From positions 62,801,655 to 62,865,654 of the forward strand of contig JAKGHH010000005.1 in assembly GCA_022828595.1 (NCBI GenBank): a stretch of DNA of 64,000 nucleotides, in the 5' to 3' direction. Of the stretch, positions 12,410 to 23,017 are shown in pieces. The notes beneath the pieces are model-generated. The model was not told the DNA's origin, ran no database searches, and saw nothing but the letters and a program-made list of their open reading frames with translations. Every line of letters begins with the position of its first letter. Within the stretch, counting starts at the first letter, position 1. The stretch is from Nelumbo lutea (lineage: Eukaryota > Streptophyta > Magnoliopsida > Proteales > Nelumbonaceae). A program made the translations under genes and the position numbers.

Positions 12410-14625
12410 TAGATCATGAGACATGTCCTGAGGAAGAATCTAAAAGGATGCATGGTAACTGAAAAGTCTGAACAGTGAAAAATGAAGAAACCCTCAACCT
12501 TGGAAGACATGGGGGTGAAGTTCATAATTTTTTGTGAAGAGGATCGTTTTCCCGTTTCCACCTTAGGAGATTAAATTTGTAATTGCTTTGTAAACCTGTG
12601 GGAAGAGTAACAAAGAAAATTACTTTATACAAATTTAGGCTCACTTTTATTTTTAGTGTAAATGCATGGGAATTCAAATTTGTTTCTTTGACTTGTCCTA
12701 AATGAAAGAGAATAGAGATAGGAGCTAGGGTTATTTATTTGGGAGTAAAGTAAGAAGCATGATATATAATGCAATTTCCATGCATTTTATGTGATACAAT
12801 TGATATAGGAGGGAGGTGTTACAAACGACTTAATTTATGCAAAACTGAACTGAGTGCAAAATTTGCATGCATTCTGTTCATATTAGCACCGCAAACTAAA
12901 CACAGCCAAATAGAAAGCATTTGCTTCCTGCATACTTGTCTGATAAAAATGACCACTTTCTCTTTTAGAGATCCCTTGGATCATTTTCATTAAATCGTGA
13001 ATCCCAATCAAAGCATTGCCTCAAGATGAGAGAGGATTAGCTGAACTTGATAGCTGTGTTCCAAATTGTGTGACCATTCATTACACCCCATGCTAGCCAC
13101 AAATGTGAAGTGAGAAATTGAGTGTTTGTAGACCATATGCATTTTAAGACTGGCATGGGGAAATCAGATTTGTTCTTCACAGAATGCACCTCACACCGAC
13201 TTCACAGTACATTACAGCCATGCATTGGAAACATATTCCTAAGAATGACAACGTAACATCAAGTATAGAAAATATTCTCAATGCACGGTTGAATGCATGG
13301 CGAGGTCGCTCTGTGAGAGCAAATCTGGATTCGGCATGGGGCATTATGATTGGTCCAACAGGTGGTAACACAGTCATCAAGTTCAGTTAATGGAAATGAT
13401 TAGCAAAACTTAAATAGCTGTGGGACCAAGCATTCCGCCCCACTCCGATCCCCACGCCTCTCATATGCCACAGCCCATAATGGAGTCACTAAATTCAGCT
13501 AATCTGTTTTCCAAGTGTACAAAGTTCAACCTAATTTAATGACTCAAAGTTCAAGGATGTCCTTTTATCATAGAATGGTACCAATCATACAACACTAACA
13601 TTTAAATATACAATTATAAGGTTTTTTATCTGTATTTTATCAAGATTTTTTTCCAAATAAGTTGGTGCTGGAACAGAATAATTTTCAAGTACAAGCTGTG
13701 TTGGTAGGCCCTGTAACTCTTATCTAATCCCAAAACAAAAGGGAGAGAAAAAAGAAGAAGAAAAAAACAAAGGGTAATTCTTTGCTCTTGCCCAGTCAGA
13801 GGACATGCATCCAATCACATTGCGTTTTCAATATGAATTTTAAGGTCTAGGGCTTAAAATTTAGGATTTAGATGTAAAAATCCGAATAAAATTTGAGAAA
13901 AAAGGGACTTGGGGTTGGAGGGAACAGATAAAAAATGACAAGTTGGATCCCATTCTGATGATAGAATGTGATAACCACACCAAGAAGTATTGAAACCAGA
14001 AAAGGGCCTTAATGTGGTAGTATTTTACTAGAAATTAAAGTAGAAGAGATTGTTGAGTCCAAAATAGGATGAGTAGGTAAAATGTCCAAATCAATAATCA
14101 ATCTGCTGTGGTGGACTATTCATTTCTAAGGCGATCGTCCCAAATTTTCTCAGGTATTTCTTTGCAGTCAAAACATACTGAAATGGTTGAAAATGAAATA
14201 AAGACAAGGCCATGTGCGAATTCCTTACTAGTAGTTTAGTTATATATAGGCGTGGCAGATGGCATGACACCACCCTTCCACAAGAGTGCGTTCATGGTCA
14301 TAAGTCATAATGTAGACGACAGCCTCGCGCAGTTTGAGCAGTGTGTCACGCTGCTAAAGTAGCCTCATTGTCATTCCCCGGGTACAACGATTGTACCGGT
14401 TGGGTTCAATTAGCTGGCATTCCACCGGATGAGATCCCTCCAAATCTTCGACGCTATTCTCGGCCACTTGACTTGTAAGACAAAATGGAGACCATGCAAT
14501 TCCACAAAGCATGCATGACTCTCGGAAGAGTGATGAAGAAGACCCCCCCATAGTCCATACGCAAACAAAATGTACGTTTTAGTGATTTCCATCCACATGG
14601 TTTTCTCTCATCTCCGAAGTCTCCT
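12410..14625. other. 3' region and AT-rich spacer
   Basis: It contains the 3' untranslated region of the SAUR at 12092 and then sequence without recognised genes or clear repeats. Several 60-70 residue open frames on both strands have no family features. Confidence 0.45.
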
Positions 14626-14776
14626 AATTATATATACATGCTAACACAAATCTGTATACTTCAAACTTCCAATCTCCTTAGCTTTTCATGATTTATCTGT
14701 GAAATATATATATATATATATCTTTGCCTTTCTTAATTGCTTTCAAGTTGTCACGGAAAGAAACCAAACCAAACCA

Positions 14777-15133
14777 ATGGGTGCCTATGTGGCTAGGATG
14801 GTTGATGCCATATGGTTTCTCCTGGGATCTCTCATGATGAGAAGAAAACAATTGCCAATGGCATCACCAATGGCTAATGCTCCAAAAGGCTAGTTCGTGG
14901 TGTACATTGGAGAGATGGAAAAGAAACGATTCGTCATCCCTATATCCTACTTGAAGCATCCTTGGTTCCAACATTTGCTAGCTAGAGCGGAGGAAGAGTT
15001 TGGGTTTCACCAACCAGTTGGTGGTCTCATAATTCCCTGCAAAGAGCACGACTTCATGGATCTTGCTTCACGTCTAATGTCTTACAACATAGACAAGGGT
15101 TGTGGAAGTAGAAAGGCCGGAAAAACAAATTAA
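14777..15133 (+). pseudogene. SAUR copy with single in-frame TAG
   Basis: From the ATG at 14777 the frame reads MGAYVARMVDAIWFLLGS...NAPKG and then meets TAG at 14891-14893. The TAG stands where the family has His of the PKGH motif. The same frame then continues undamaged: [40 protein letters not shown], and a tail of about 19 residues after the usual end. The N-terminus is atypical (MGAYVARM in place of MGIRLPGM), and a TATA-like TATATACATG is near 14631. One nonsense codon in an otherwise open frame suggests recent loss. The diverged N-terminus and long tail suggest it was already a divergent member. Confidence 0.8.
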
Positions 15134-17454
15134 AATGAGCCTCATAGCCCAGTTGATGTTTCACAATGACACAGTTTTACGGTTAATCCTGATTGCAAAT
15201 TTGCAACCTTTCTAGTTTCTAGTACTATAAGATAAATGCATCGTACTTACAGTACTGGAAGGGAAGACATTGGGATAGTTCAAACTAATCTCTTGTGCCC
15301 AGTGTCTACTTGGTATTGGGACTTCCATATGTTTATTTTTGTAAATGATCAGGGTGTAACTCTCCCCATCGAAACACGCACCATTCAATTGAAATTCTTG
15401 ATTTTCTATATCCTCGATGTTCTTCATTCTCTTTTCCTACTTCGTGATGAAACTTCCACTGAAGTATATGCAAGTTCCTATAATTTTTTCTGCAGTTGTT
15501 TGATAAAAATTAATTTATACCTCCTCGTTAAAGTAAGATAAGACGTTATGTACACAAATGTTCAGCCTGCCGGTCTATGCTAATATGCTCACTTTAATTG
15601 AAAGTAAGTAGAGGAAAAGTTGAGTCTATGCTAATATGCTCACTTTGGTTGGAGTACAAATTTTATTTGCAACGGTGTAAATGCATGGTAATGCAAAAGA
15701 GTTGAGTTTAAATTCTGGTTTATTGCTTCAGTTCAGACTTGAGAGTTGACTTTGTCTTCTTTATCTGTAAGATGAAAAATAGGAAAAAAAGATAAGGGCT
15801 CTTAAGTTCTTTTGAAAGGTGATGGGTAAAAAGCATTAAGCACAATGATGGAATGACAAAACAGGATTCATGTAGCCAACCCATATGGCCATATGGTTGG
15901 GACAAGGCTTGGTTATTGATGACAAAAGAAAATAGGAAGAAAAATAATTGAGGTAAGGAGGAATGTGGTGCAATTTTGCCTCAATTTTTGGGATGTAAAA
16001 TTTGCATTGTCAGTGAGTGCAAATAAATGAAAGAAAATGGCGGTAGGAAGGTTGATGTGGTTCCCATTTACATGAAAAATAATTGAGGTAAGGAGGAATG
16101 TGGTGTAATTTTGCCTCAACTTTTGGATGTAAAATTTGCACTGTCAGTGAGTGTAAAAGAGATAAAGTACAAATTTTATGTCAGATAGAAATGCAAATTA
16201 TGGTTACAAACAAATGAAAGAAAAGTTGAACCAGATACAAATTTTGCACCCAATTAATATTTGCACAGCAACCAAACACAGCGTATTCTTAAGAACGTTC
16301 CCATAACTCAAGTAAAAATATATCCGGATAAGTACGTATGCCCTTGCTTGGGAACAGTACAAAGTTTAGAAATTAGTTTCCATGAATAATTGATATTTAC
16401 TTTGTCATTCGCATGCAGGAAAAATAATTCCTCCAACTGCATTTGGTTGCAGTGTTGTTTGCAATGTTTTAAAAACCTACCTAGAACTAGAATCATTTTG
16501 TCCATGGGTTGTCAGGTCAATAGTCTGACCATCTGGTACAAATGGATATCCTGTTTTGACAAGACAAATTAAAAAATAATAATTAAAATAAAAAATGATC
16601 AAAACTGTTGAATGAGTTGAAGGTTTGACCGCTTGGGTCAACGGGTTATTGATCAATTCAACAATTTTGGTCAAGGACTGGGTTTGGGGTAAAACAGAAC
16701 CAGTTGCCTGGATGATTTTTAGGCCAAACAGTCCGACCATCTGGGCCAATAACAGCTCAAAAACATTGGTTATTTCATTTGTACAACTACAAAAGAGAGT
16801 GCAAATGGGTTGAATCCAAATTTGAGTTGAATTTTATCATAGATTTTATTTTATATTGTTTATCTGAAGTGTAGCTAAAATAAAATAAAACCTGGAGAAA
16901 AATAAACAAAAATTCCGCATGAAATGGACTAATATTTGTAATTTTATCATTTGCATTCCCATAGATTTGAACTAGTGGAAATGAGATTGCAATTGAAACA
17001 AAGTGAAAAGTCATTTCCCTCCTTGGGCAAGGACTTGCTTTTTTTTCAAACTTTTACATCGTTTTCCAAATTGAATTTTCATGGTTTAAAGTGAATAAGC
17101 TCATTTCAAATTTCAAGTCTGGAGCCCCAATTTAATGCCTTTCACCTTGCGTCTCCAACTCTCCCAATCAATTGTCAGTGAATGCAAACAATTCCGGCTT
17201 ATAATCATTGAGAAATGTAAATATTTTTCCTTATGTTCAACCGAACAACAAAAAATCAGTGTCCTATGAAATAGTTTTCCTAGAAATTCATCTATAAGAA
17301 AACCATTTATTTTCAATTCAACTAAACAACTTCTATGACAGAGCCACTGCAAAATCACTATCTTGAATGAAACCTTGATCTGTCCATTACGCCTTTTCCC
17401 AATATATATATATATTTTTATTTGATAAAGCTCTGAAAAAAGGAAAAAGGCAAG
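15134..17454. other. AT-rich spacer with small duplications
   Basis: No genes are recognised. The phrase TCTATGCTAATATGCTCACT occurs at about 15571 and 15626. A longer direct duplication at 15939-16157 is listed separately. Sequence at 16480-16790 with repeated GGTCAA, GACC and GGTTTG words looks like an old dispersed repeat of unknown class. Confidence 0.4.
15939..16157. repeat. Direct tandem duplication, about 84 bp at 135-bp spacing
   Basis: The copy at 15939-16023 and the copy at 16074-16157 share GAAAAATAATTGAGGTAAGG, then GGAATGTGGTG and GTCAGTGAGTG with only a few differences. The sequence between them is not repeated. Confidence 0.7.
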
Positions 17455-17526
17455 TGCCTCCATGCAGGATTGAATTACAGACCTTTAGTTTATAAGACTG
17501 ACGCTCTACCACTAAGCTATAGAGGC
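17455..17526 (-). pseudogene. tRNA-derived pseudogene (probably tRNA-Thr origin)
   Basis: Read on the minus strand, 72 bases fold as a cloverleaf. The acceptor GCCTCTA pairs with TGGAGGC, and the D arm is GCTT-AGTGGTA-GAGC. The anticodon arm is TCAGT-CTTATAA-ACTAA with one mismatch. The variable loop is AGGTC, and the T arm is TGTAA-TTCAATC-CTGCA. The B box carries TTCAATC where TTCGATC is standard. The anticodon now reads TAT, but the context CTT-x-TAA suggests an original TGT (Thr). Several differences look like G-to-A or C-to-T changes. It is likely a dead tRNA copy; a SINE head is the alternative. Confidence 0.65.
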
Positions 17527-17629
17527 TATATATCCCAATATGGTTTGTCATCTACTTATCCCAACCAAGTAACACGATGCCAATCACTACTTCTATCCAG
17601 AACCAACTATCACCCCTTCAACAAAGCCA

Positions 17630-17720
17630 GCTGATTTGCCATTAGAGACAAAAAAGAAATTTGTGTTTTTGATGTCCTACTTGTTGCAGTCCATTATAAT
17701 AGTCCAAGAAATATAAAATT
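17630..17720 (+). pseudogene. Possible short SAUR relic
   Basis: The sequence translates to ETKKKFVFLMSYLLQS, which resembles the SAUR core [17 protein letters not shown], with nothing convincing on either side. The match is short, so this is only a suggestion. Its position inside the SAUR array makes it plausible. Confidence 0.3.
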
Positions 17721-17863
17721 ATATGAGTAATTTAATGATCTTCTAACAACTAGTTGTAGTAGATTTCTTTTGAGAAATGAGAGAGTTACACTCTTAATTA
17801 AGTGAGTCCCTTCTTCTTTGGATGAGTAAATCTTCAAATCTCATTGTAATCCATTTCATATTA

Positions 17864-17982
17864 GGTTATATTTGGTTTGAAGTAAAAGGTAGAGAAATGT
17901 AGGGAAACCTTTACAAATCTTGTATAGGTTTTCATGCCTTTCCCTTCCTTTTCCTACTTTTTCCTTCAAACCAAATACAGCC
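17864..17982. mobile_element. Harbinger/Tourist-type MITE, 119 bp
   Basis: The element is almost wholly an inverted repeat. The left end GGTTATATTTGGTTTGAAG mirrors the right end CTTCAAACCAAATACAGCC, and similarity continues inward for about 40 bases on each arm. It is flanked by TTA at 17861-17863 and TTA at 17983-17985, the 3-bp target duplication of PIF/Harbinger elements. It has no coding capacity. Confidence 0.75.
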
Positions 17983-17985
17983 TTA

Positions 17986-19020
17986 ATGAAACTCCATCCA
18001 ATTTCCTACTTTTTTCTATTTCTTTTATTTTCTTTCTTTCATATTTGAATTGCATCACTACCTCAATCAATCAGTTATTCTGACATCATCTCATGTTTCG
18101 TTTCATAGAAAATGCAATCATCCATCTCATTTCTTGCATAAATAGGATGCAAACGGATTAAATCAGGGTTATCCAAATCTGATCCAATAATGTAAATCCT
18201 ATATCTGATTGGATCTAATGATTGGACAAATGTTATAAAGATTAATTCGAATTTGAATTCGTTAAGGATGTCATATCTTCAAATATGATCCAATCCAATT
18301 TAATTATTAACAAGAAAAAAAATGACAAAACAGTAAGAAAAAAAAAAACACAAGCATTTTTTCAACCATTTTTGTCGTATATGTTTTAAACAAAATGGGG
18401 TATACGTGTCTTTTTACAAAACAATGTATATAATATAAAAAATCAAATTCGAATGGAATGATCTAAATTTTTTTATCCGATCTGATCCAAAAATCCAATA
18501 AAGGGATAAAGAAAAATAGGAACGGATCCAAATTCAAATCGGATCCATGTATTAGAAGGGATATGATGCACACTATGCATAAACGGCTTTGGGGAAACAC
18601 AAAGATACCAAAGAAGAGCCGGCAAGTAAACATGATTGCTTGTCTCCCTCAAATTCTGGCATGGATGTCTTAAGAAATTAAAGACTCTTACAGTAAATAG
18701 TTTTGGCATTTTTGGTTTAATTTGCGATTTTCAGCAACATGGTTCATCTATCTTAGACTTCTATAATGTGATACCATTATTTGATTTGCAATTCCATGGA
18801 TTTCAATAAGCACATTTAGTTTGTCGTGGGTAAAGGTAACCAGATGCGTTTTGTGATGACGAAGTAGCATGCTAATCAATCTTTACTTCAAACCTTTTCT
18901 TACTCCAATATGGAGTGATCTCGAGCCCCTGTTTTCAGTTTAGTTAGATGGCAAGTTAATGATTTGGAAGGTAAATTAACTTGCTTGCTAGCCTTCATCA
19001 GTCTAAAGTGAGCACATATT
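17986..19020. other. AT-rich spacer
   Basis: No gene is seen. GGATC- and ATCCAA-rich words at 18150-18540 suggest a decayed dispersed repeat, but I find no ends. Confidence 0.4.
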
Positions 19021-19028
19021 GAAACAAT

Positions 19029-19332
19029 TAAGGGTGTCAATGGACCGATTTTGGATTGGACCCAGTCCAGTCTGTAGTAAATTTATATGAGATTGGGTTG
19101 GATTAAGCCAATATCTGGTCCATTGATATAAGATAGAATATAGGTGTTAATGAACCGGATTTAGGTTGAAACCAATCTAAATTAAAACGAATTTGAATAA
19201 ATTGAACAGTCCAGACATTCAATTGGACCGATCCAAAATATTCATTGGATTGGATTGGACCTGATCCATTTATAATGAACTCACATTGGACTGGATCAGA
19301 TTGGACCAAATCCAATCCAATTGACACCCCTA
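19029..19332. mobile_element. hAT-type MITE of the GTGTCAATGG family, 304 bp
   Basis: The left end TAAGGGTGTCAATGG and the inverted right end (CCAATTGACACCCCTA) are terminal inverted repeats. The flanks GAAACAAT (19021-19028) and GAAAAAAG (19333-19340) agree at six of eight positions. The interior is rich in GGATTGGA and TCCAATCC words and has an internal near-duplication (GATATAAGATAGAATATAGG before a second GTTAATGAACCGG). It is related to the repeat at 4790-5150. Confidence 0.65.
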
Positions 19333-19554
19333 GAAAAAAGGAGAATAGAAAGTCTTAGCAGGACTTGTGGAGGTCTGTTACATAAAGAAATATGAACTAT
19401 GTGGTAGAAAAGGGCCACATAAGAGAGGTTCACTTAGCATGTAAGGGACTGTCTAAATCAATGCTTTCACCCCATTGGACATTACCACAACTTGTTTTGG
19501 TAACATTGGCAGGTATCAGAAGTTTTGGGCGGTCCCTTTCTGTATCACCATCAC

Positions 19555-19935
19555 GATCATCATCATCCAAGCCTTATTACATGAATCCTACTAATTTGCC
19601 TTTCCATTCGGTTTAATGACATATCTATTGCTAAACTATTGGTGCTTAATATTTTCTTATTACTTTAGTCCATGTCCTTTTTGATCTAACCCTAACCCTT
19701 TTAGCTCCTTCAAGGCTTCAACTTGTTACAAATTAACCACTTCTTACGGGTACTGGTGATGGTCTTCTATGCACATGGTCAAACCATCTTAGTTTATTTT
19801 CTCACATTTTATCACCTATTGGAGTTATTCTTGATCATGAGTTCCTTCAAATGACTTCATTTCTGATCCTATCCTTTCTAGTTTTTCCACTCATCCATCT
19901 CAACATATGCATAAATTTTTGCTATACTAATTTTT
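19555..19935 (-). mobile_element. RTE-type LINE 3' fragment
   Basis: On the minus strand the sequence encodes the end of an RTE-clade reverse-transcriptase polyprotein with stops: MLRWMSGKTRKDRIRNEVI near 19860-19915, then IGDKM-ENKLRWFDHVHRRP at 19760-19830. The plus strand ends with the CATCATCATCCAAGCCTTATT phrase that I associate with RTE 3' ends. It is a 5'-truncated, decayed copy. Confidence 0.65.
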
Positions 19936-20231
19936 GGATCCCTTTCTGAATCCTTTGAGAATTTTGGTAGCATATATCATGCCAGTCCAAAGCAAGAAGT
20001 CATGTGAACCAGTAATAATTTGTCCTTCTGCATACATGATGGGCCAAGGTCTATTCACTGTTCACTACTTTTTCAGAGGATTTGCCAACACTGTCATAGC
20101 TCTTCCTACAAATACAATACCGCAGATTGGGCCATTGGGTTGCCATTGCACTTTGTGCCTCCATTGCACATCTAGTAAATCTATCTTAAGTTTCAATGCT
20201 TCAACATAGTTTCTTCTTCTAAATACTGGTC

Positions 20232-20460
20232 ATGGGTATATATTTACCAGGTCCATCATGCCGAAAAGATACTCTTTGACAGTCTATTCTAGCTCCTGCA
20301 ACCACCATAGATATCCCAGGGCCATATTGTTGTTTATGTTGGAGAGAGAAACAAAAGAAGTGGTTTGTGATTCCAGTATCTCACTTAAACCATATTCCAA
20401 GGCTTCCTAAGATGGATAGAAGAAGAGTTTGAGTTCAATCATCCAATGGGAGCTCTTACT
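20232..20460 (+). pseudogene. Decayed SAUR pseudogene 1 of a tandem pair
   Basis: It begins ATGGGTATATATTTACCAGG (MGIYLPG) and contains, across frame changes and stops, the phrases ATCCCAGGGCC, TTTATGTTGGAGAG, TTTGTGATTCCAGTATCTCA, GAAGAAGAGTTTGAG and CATCCAATGGGAG. These correspond to the SAUR motifs VPKGH, VYVGE, FVIPVS, EEEFE and HPMG. Several frameshifts and an internal deletion make it non-coding. A similar relic lies 600 bases downstream. Confidence 0.75.
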
Positions 20461-20830
20461 TCTGATTTGAGTAGCCAGTTAGGAATAAATGTGAAAAAAA
20501 AGGGGAAAAAAGAGTCATCTGACAATGCCAGCAGCATGGATCAAGCCTACTGATCTAATTTCACCAGCTTCAGGTGGTCCCTTTTTTGCTCTCTGACACA
20601 TTTGACAGCATGAGTCACTACTATGAAGCAACAAACCATGTGAATCCAATAAGCAATGGCCTTTAACAGGAGACCAATGTCAATTCACTATTCCCTCCAT
20701 TTGAAAGGGAGGGCCAACAGAGTTGCAGATAGCTCTATAAATGCCACATACTAAGCTACACAAAACCTTCAACCCACATGCACTCATAGAGATTTTGCAG
20801 TGTTTTTTCTATATATATCACATATAAACC

Positions 20831-21010
20831 ATGGGCATCCATTTGTTGCATGGGATATGTCGTGCCAAGAAATTTTGTCCAATGACCTATTCTAGATCCA
20901 ACAACCACCATAGAATATGTCCCCAAAAGTTATGTTGCTGTTTATGTTGGGGAGAGACACAAGAAGCAGTTTGTTGTCCCAATATCTTATTTGAACCATC
21001 CTGTGTTACC
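20831..21010 (+). pseudogene. Decayed SAUR pseudogene 2 of a tandem pair
   Basis: ATGGGCATCCATTTGTTGC gives MGIHLLHGICRAKKF, a SAUR-like start. The [28 protein letters not shown] core lies in another frame from about 20917. The C-terminal third of the domain is missing after about 21005. A TATATATATCACATAT tract just upstream resembles the promoter context of intact copies. Confidence 0.78.
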
Positions 21011-21189
21011 CCAACCCTCCTCTTCAAGGAGTCAAGTTGACATTTAACAATGATGGCAACGTTAGTCTAGCCATTTGTGCTAACTCCAACCCTCTCCAGA
21101 GTTCAGAAGTGGGTAAACTACTAGCTACTTCGCTTGTAAATAAGTTTTCTTAATGAGCAGTTAGGAATTTTTGTATTAAAGGAATTGTA

Positions 21190-21226
21190 AATAACAATCT
21201 TTCTGAAATAAACAAAGATTGTTATT
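21190..21226. other. 13-bp perfect stem-loop behind dead SAUR
   Basis: AATAACAATCTTT (21190-21202) and AAAGATTGTTATT (21214-21226) are perfect inverted copies around an 11-base loop and are followed by a T run. The role is unknown; it could be a relic of a small inverted-repeat element or a 3' end structure. Confidence 0.6.
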
Positions 21227-21540
21227 CTTTTTTTATTATTCTACATATTTTCAAATCTGATTCTTCTGTGTCATCTTTAACTATTTACTGCTTACTAATT
21301 TTACTTGAAACAAAACAGATTTGACAAGATAACTATAACAGTTTGACAGCCATCTTTCATAACCTGCTACTATCAATAATATTATTACGCGGATCAAGAA
21401 TTTTCAACTGCCCGGAATTCCCCTTGATTAAAAGGTACTACACAGATTAACTGTCCTAAGTACATCGTACAGAAGATATTAAATTCTTAAAATTTTTTAC
21501 TAATTTATGTTAGAGAAAATATCTGAACAACATAATTTTT

Positions 21541-21565
21541 AGTTCCGACGCAGACGGGTCCAACC
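21541..21565 (-). other. Primer-binding-like site of fragment E
   Basis: On the minus strand the sequence next to the LTR end reads TTGGACCCGTCTGCGTCGGA. It is placed exactly as the primer-binding sites of elements A and B (TTGGCG-C-TCTGTGGGA). The tRNA was not identified. Confidence 0.5.
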
Positions 21566-21839
21566 TGTTGAGAGAAAGAAGATGTCAAAAGCCCTGAGAG
21601 TTACCCTAGAGTTTGATGGTCAAGTTAGCCAAGAGTTATGAAGGATCGGACCAAGCAAGAGAGCAAATTTAAAGCTTAAGCCTATGTGTATTTACCCTTT
21701 TATAGCCAGAATTGCCATAAAAGTGGGGCAGATGGGAACAGGTGGTGGCGATTGGTAGTGGTTGATGATGGATGGCCAGGATGCATATGACCAGCACCAC
21801 TTGTCAATATCTACGGGTCAGCCAGATATCCCTACATCA
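21566..21839 (-). repeat. LTR of fragment E
   Basis: The segment starts TGTTGAGAG and ends CTACATCA on the plus strand, giving TG...CA ends. It holds a minus-strand TATAAAA box at 21698-21704, just as the LTRs of element A do. At about 274 bases it is short for the group, so the left boundary is uncertain. Confidence 0.55.
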
Positions 21840-21855
21840 CTTGTCCCCCACTCTC
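21840..21855 (-). other. Polypurine tract of fragment E
   Basis: On the minus strand GAGAGTGGGGGACAAG directly precedes the LTR start TGATGTAGG. It is nearly the same as the tract of element A at 30392-30407. Confidence 0.65.
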
Positions 21856-22328
21856 GAGGCTATAGCGGCTGAGGTCAGTTGGCTAGTTATGTTGAGGCCT
21901 CAACTTCGGTTGAAGAGAGTATGGTAGATTCGTGTAGAGGTGTCAGCCTCGGCTATGGAGCTCCTCTCAGTGGTTTGTGTGGCAACTGCTCCTCTGTCCA
22001 CCCTTCATGTCAGTAAAGGATCATTCCAGGCCAAGGGTGTGTGACGATGGCCCGTGCATTGCCCATGCCCCATACGGGCATTGGCATCATCCATTGTAGG
22101 TTCATACACAGGACAGGCACCAGGGTCGACTGATTGAAGCTGTGCGCAATACGACATGGGGGATCTAGTTAAACACGTCCTTGACCAGAGTCGACAAGCG
22201 AATCGACCCCATCTCTTGGTGTCGTTTTGTCTCCCAAGGTTAGTGCCATGTGGAGCCCATTGGTTTGACCTATTAGGTCGGTTGATCCACGACCGTTGGA
22301 TTAATTGAATATGGGCCATACATTTTCC

Positions 22329-22336
22329 TTTAAATA
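22329..22336 (+). promoter_or_regulatory. TATA-like box of antisense gene, fragment E
   Basis: TTTAAATA lies 127 bases before the plus-strand ATG at 22463, preceded by CCGTTGGATT. Element A has TATAAATAG after a similar CATTGGATT phrase at the same place, supporting a real promoter. Confidence 0.5.
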
Positions 22337-22462
22337 AGTAGGTTGTTTGAATGAGACTTTACCATTTTCTCGAAACCCTTAGTCTTAGAGCTACTAAAGA
22401 CACCTCGACTTTCCATAACCAGTTGGTCTAAGATTCTTAGGTAAAGAACTTTTGGCCTCGAC

Positions 22463-23017
22463 ATGTTAGTCTCGGATTTTGGTCCTGAAGCTTATGAACT
22501 TCCCGATTGGATTGCCCCCAACAACACTCCTAGTAATGAGTGCGACAGTAGTGACTTCAAGAGCTCCTCTCGGACATTTAGTGTCCATGTGTTGAGGGAG
22601 AGGGTCATGTCTCATGGGGCCGAGCGTGACCAGCAGAGTGCAGACTCTATGAATGAGAGTACTAGCTACATGCAACCGAGGACTGATGCCACTGGAAATG
22701 TTCTTGCGCTTCCTAAATTGGTAGACGTGGAAGAGACCGAGGGACCCATGATCGAAGATCGGGCTGAGGCTGAGCGTCAAGGCATGACGTTGGGGCATTA
22801 TCCCCACTTTGTCCTAGATAGCGTTCTTGGCAAGAAGCGAGTTAGGGCTTTGGCTGAGAAGTACTATATTCCGGGGGGCTATAGGATTAGAATCCCTTAC
22901 GTTGGTGACCGGTCGTGGCTTGCTCTTGAAGGGAAGGTGTGCATCCACGAGCATTACCTTCACTTTGGGTTGTGTTTTCCCCTGCACCCTTTAATCCTCG
23001 AGAAAGGTTTGGAATGA
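22463..23017 (+). pseudogene. Antisense gene of Tat element, N-terminal half
   Basis: This open frame encodes 184 residues. It has an acidic, serine-rich start and a long linker. From about residue 120 comes RVRALAEKYYIPGGYRIRIP...VCIHEHYLHFGLCFPLHPLI, the type of sequence found in the 'putative gypsy type transposon' proteins that plant Tat elements carry in antisense to pol. The C-terminal half is missing: similarity stops at about 22998, and EKGLE and the stop come from flanking DNA. There is no stop in the retained part, unlike the copy in element A. Its biochemical role is not known. Confidence 0.6.

Larger units (their letters stand above)
21541..23005 (-). mobile_element. Tat-type Gypsy fragment E (LTR plus antisense gene part)
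   Basis: From left to right it shows a primer-binding-like site, a short LTR, a polypurine tract, about 470 bases of noncoding sequence, a plus-strand TATA-like box and the first half of a plus-strand antisense gene. This matches the 3' side of element A (29686-39760) in order and orientation but belongs to a different family by sequence. Gag-pol is absent. Similarity ends near 23000, where AT-rich repetitive sequence begins. Confidence 0.65.

Noticed and set aside
22005..22319. 104-codon minus-strand frame in fragment E
   Set aside because: Lies in the noncoding region between LTR and antisense gene and has no domain.
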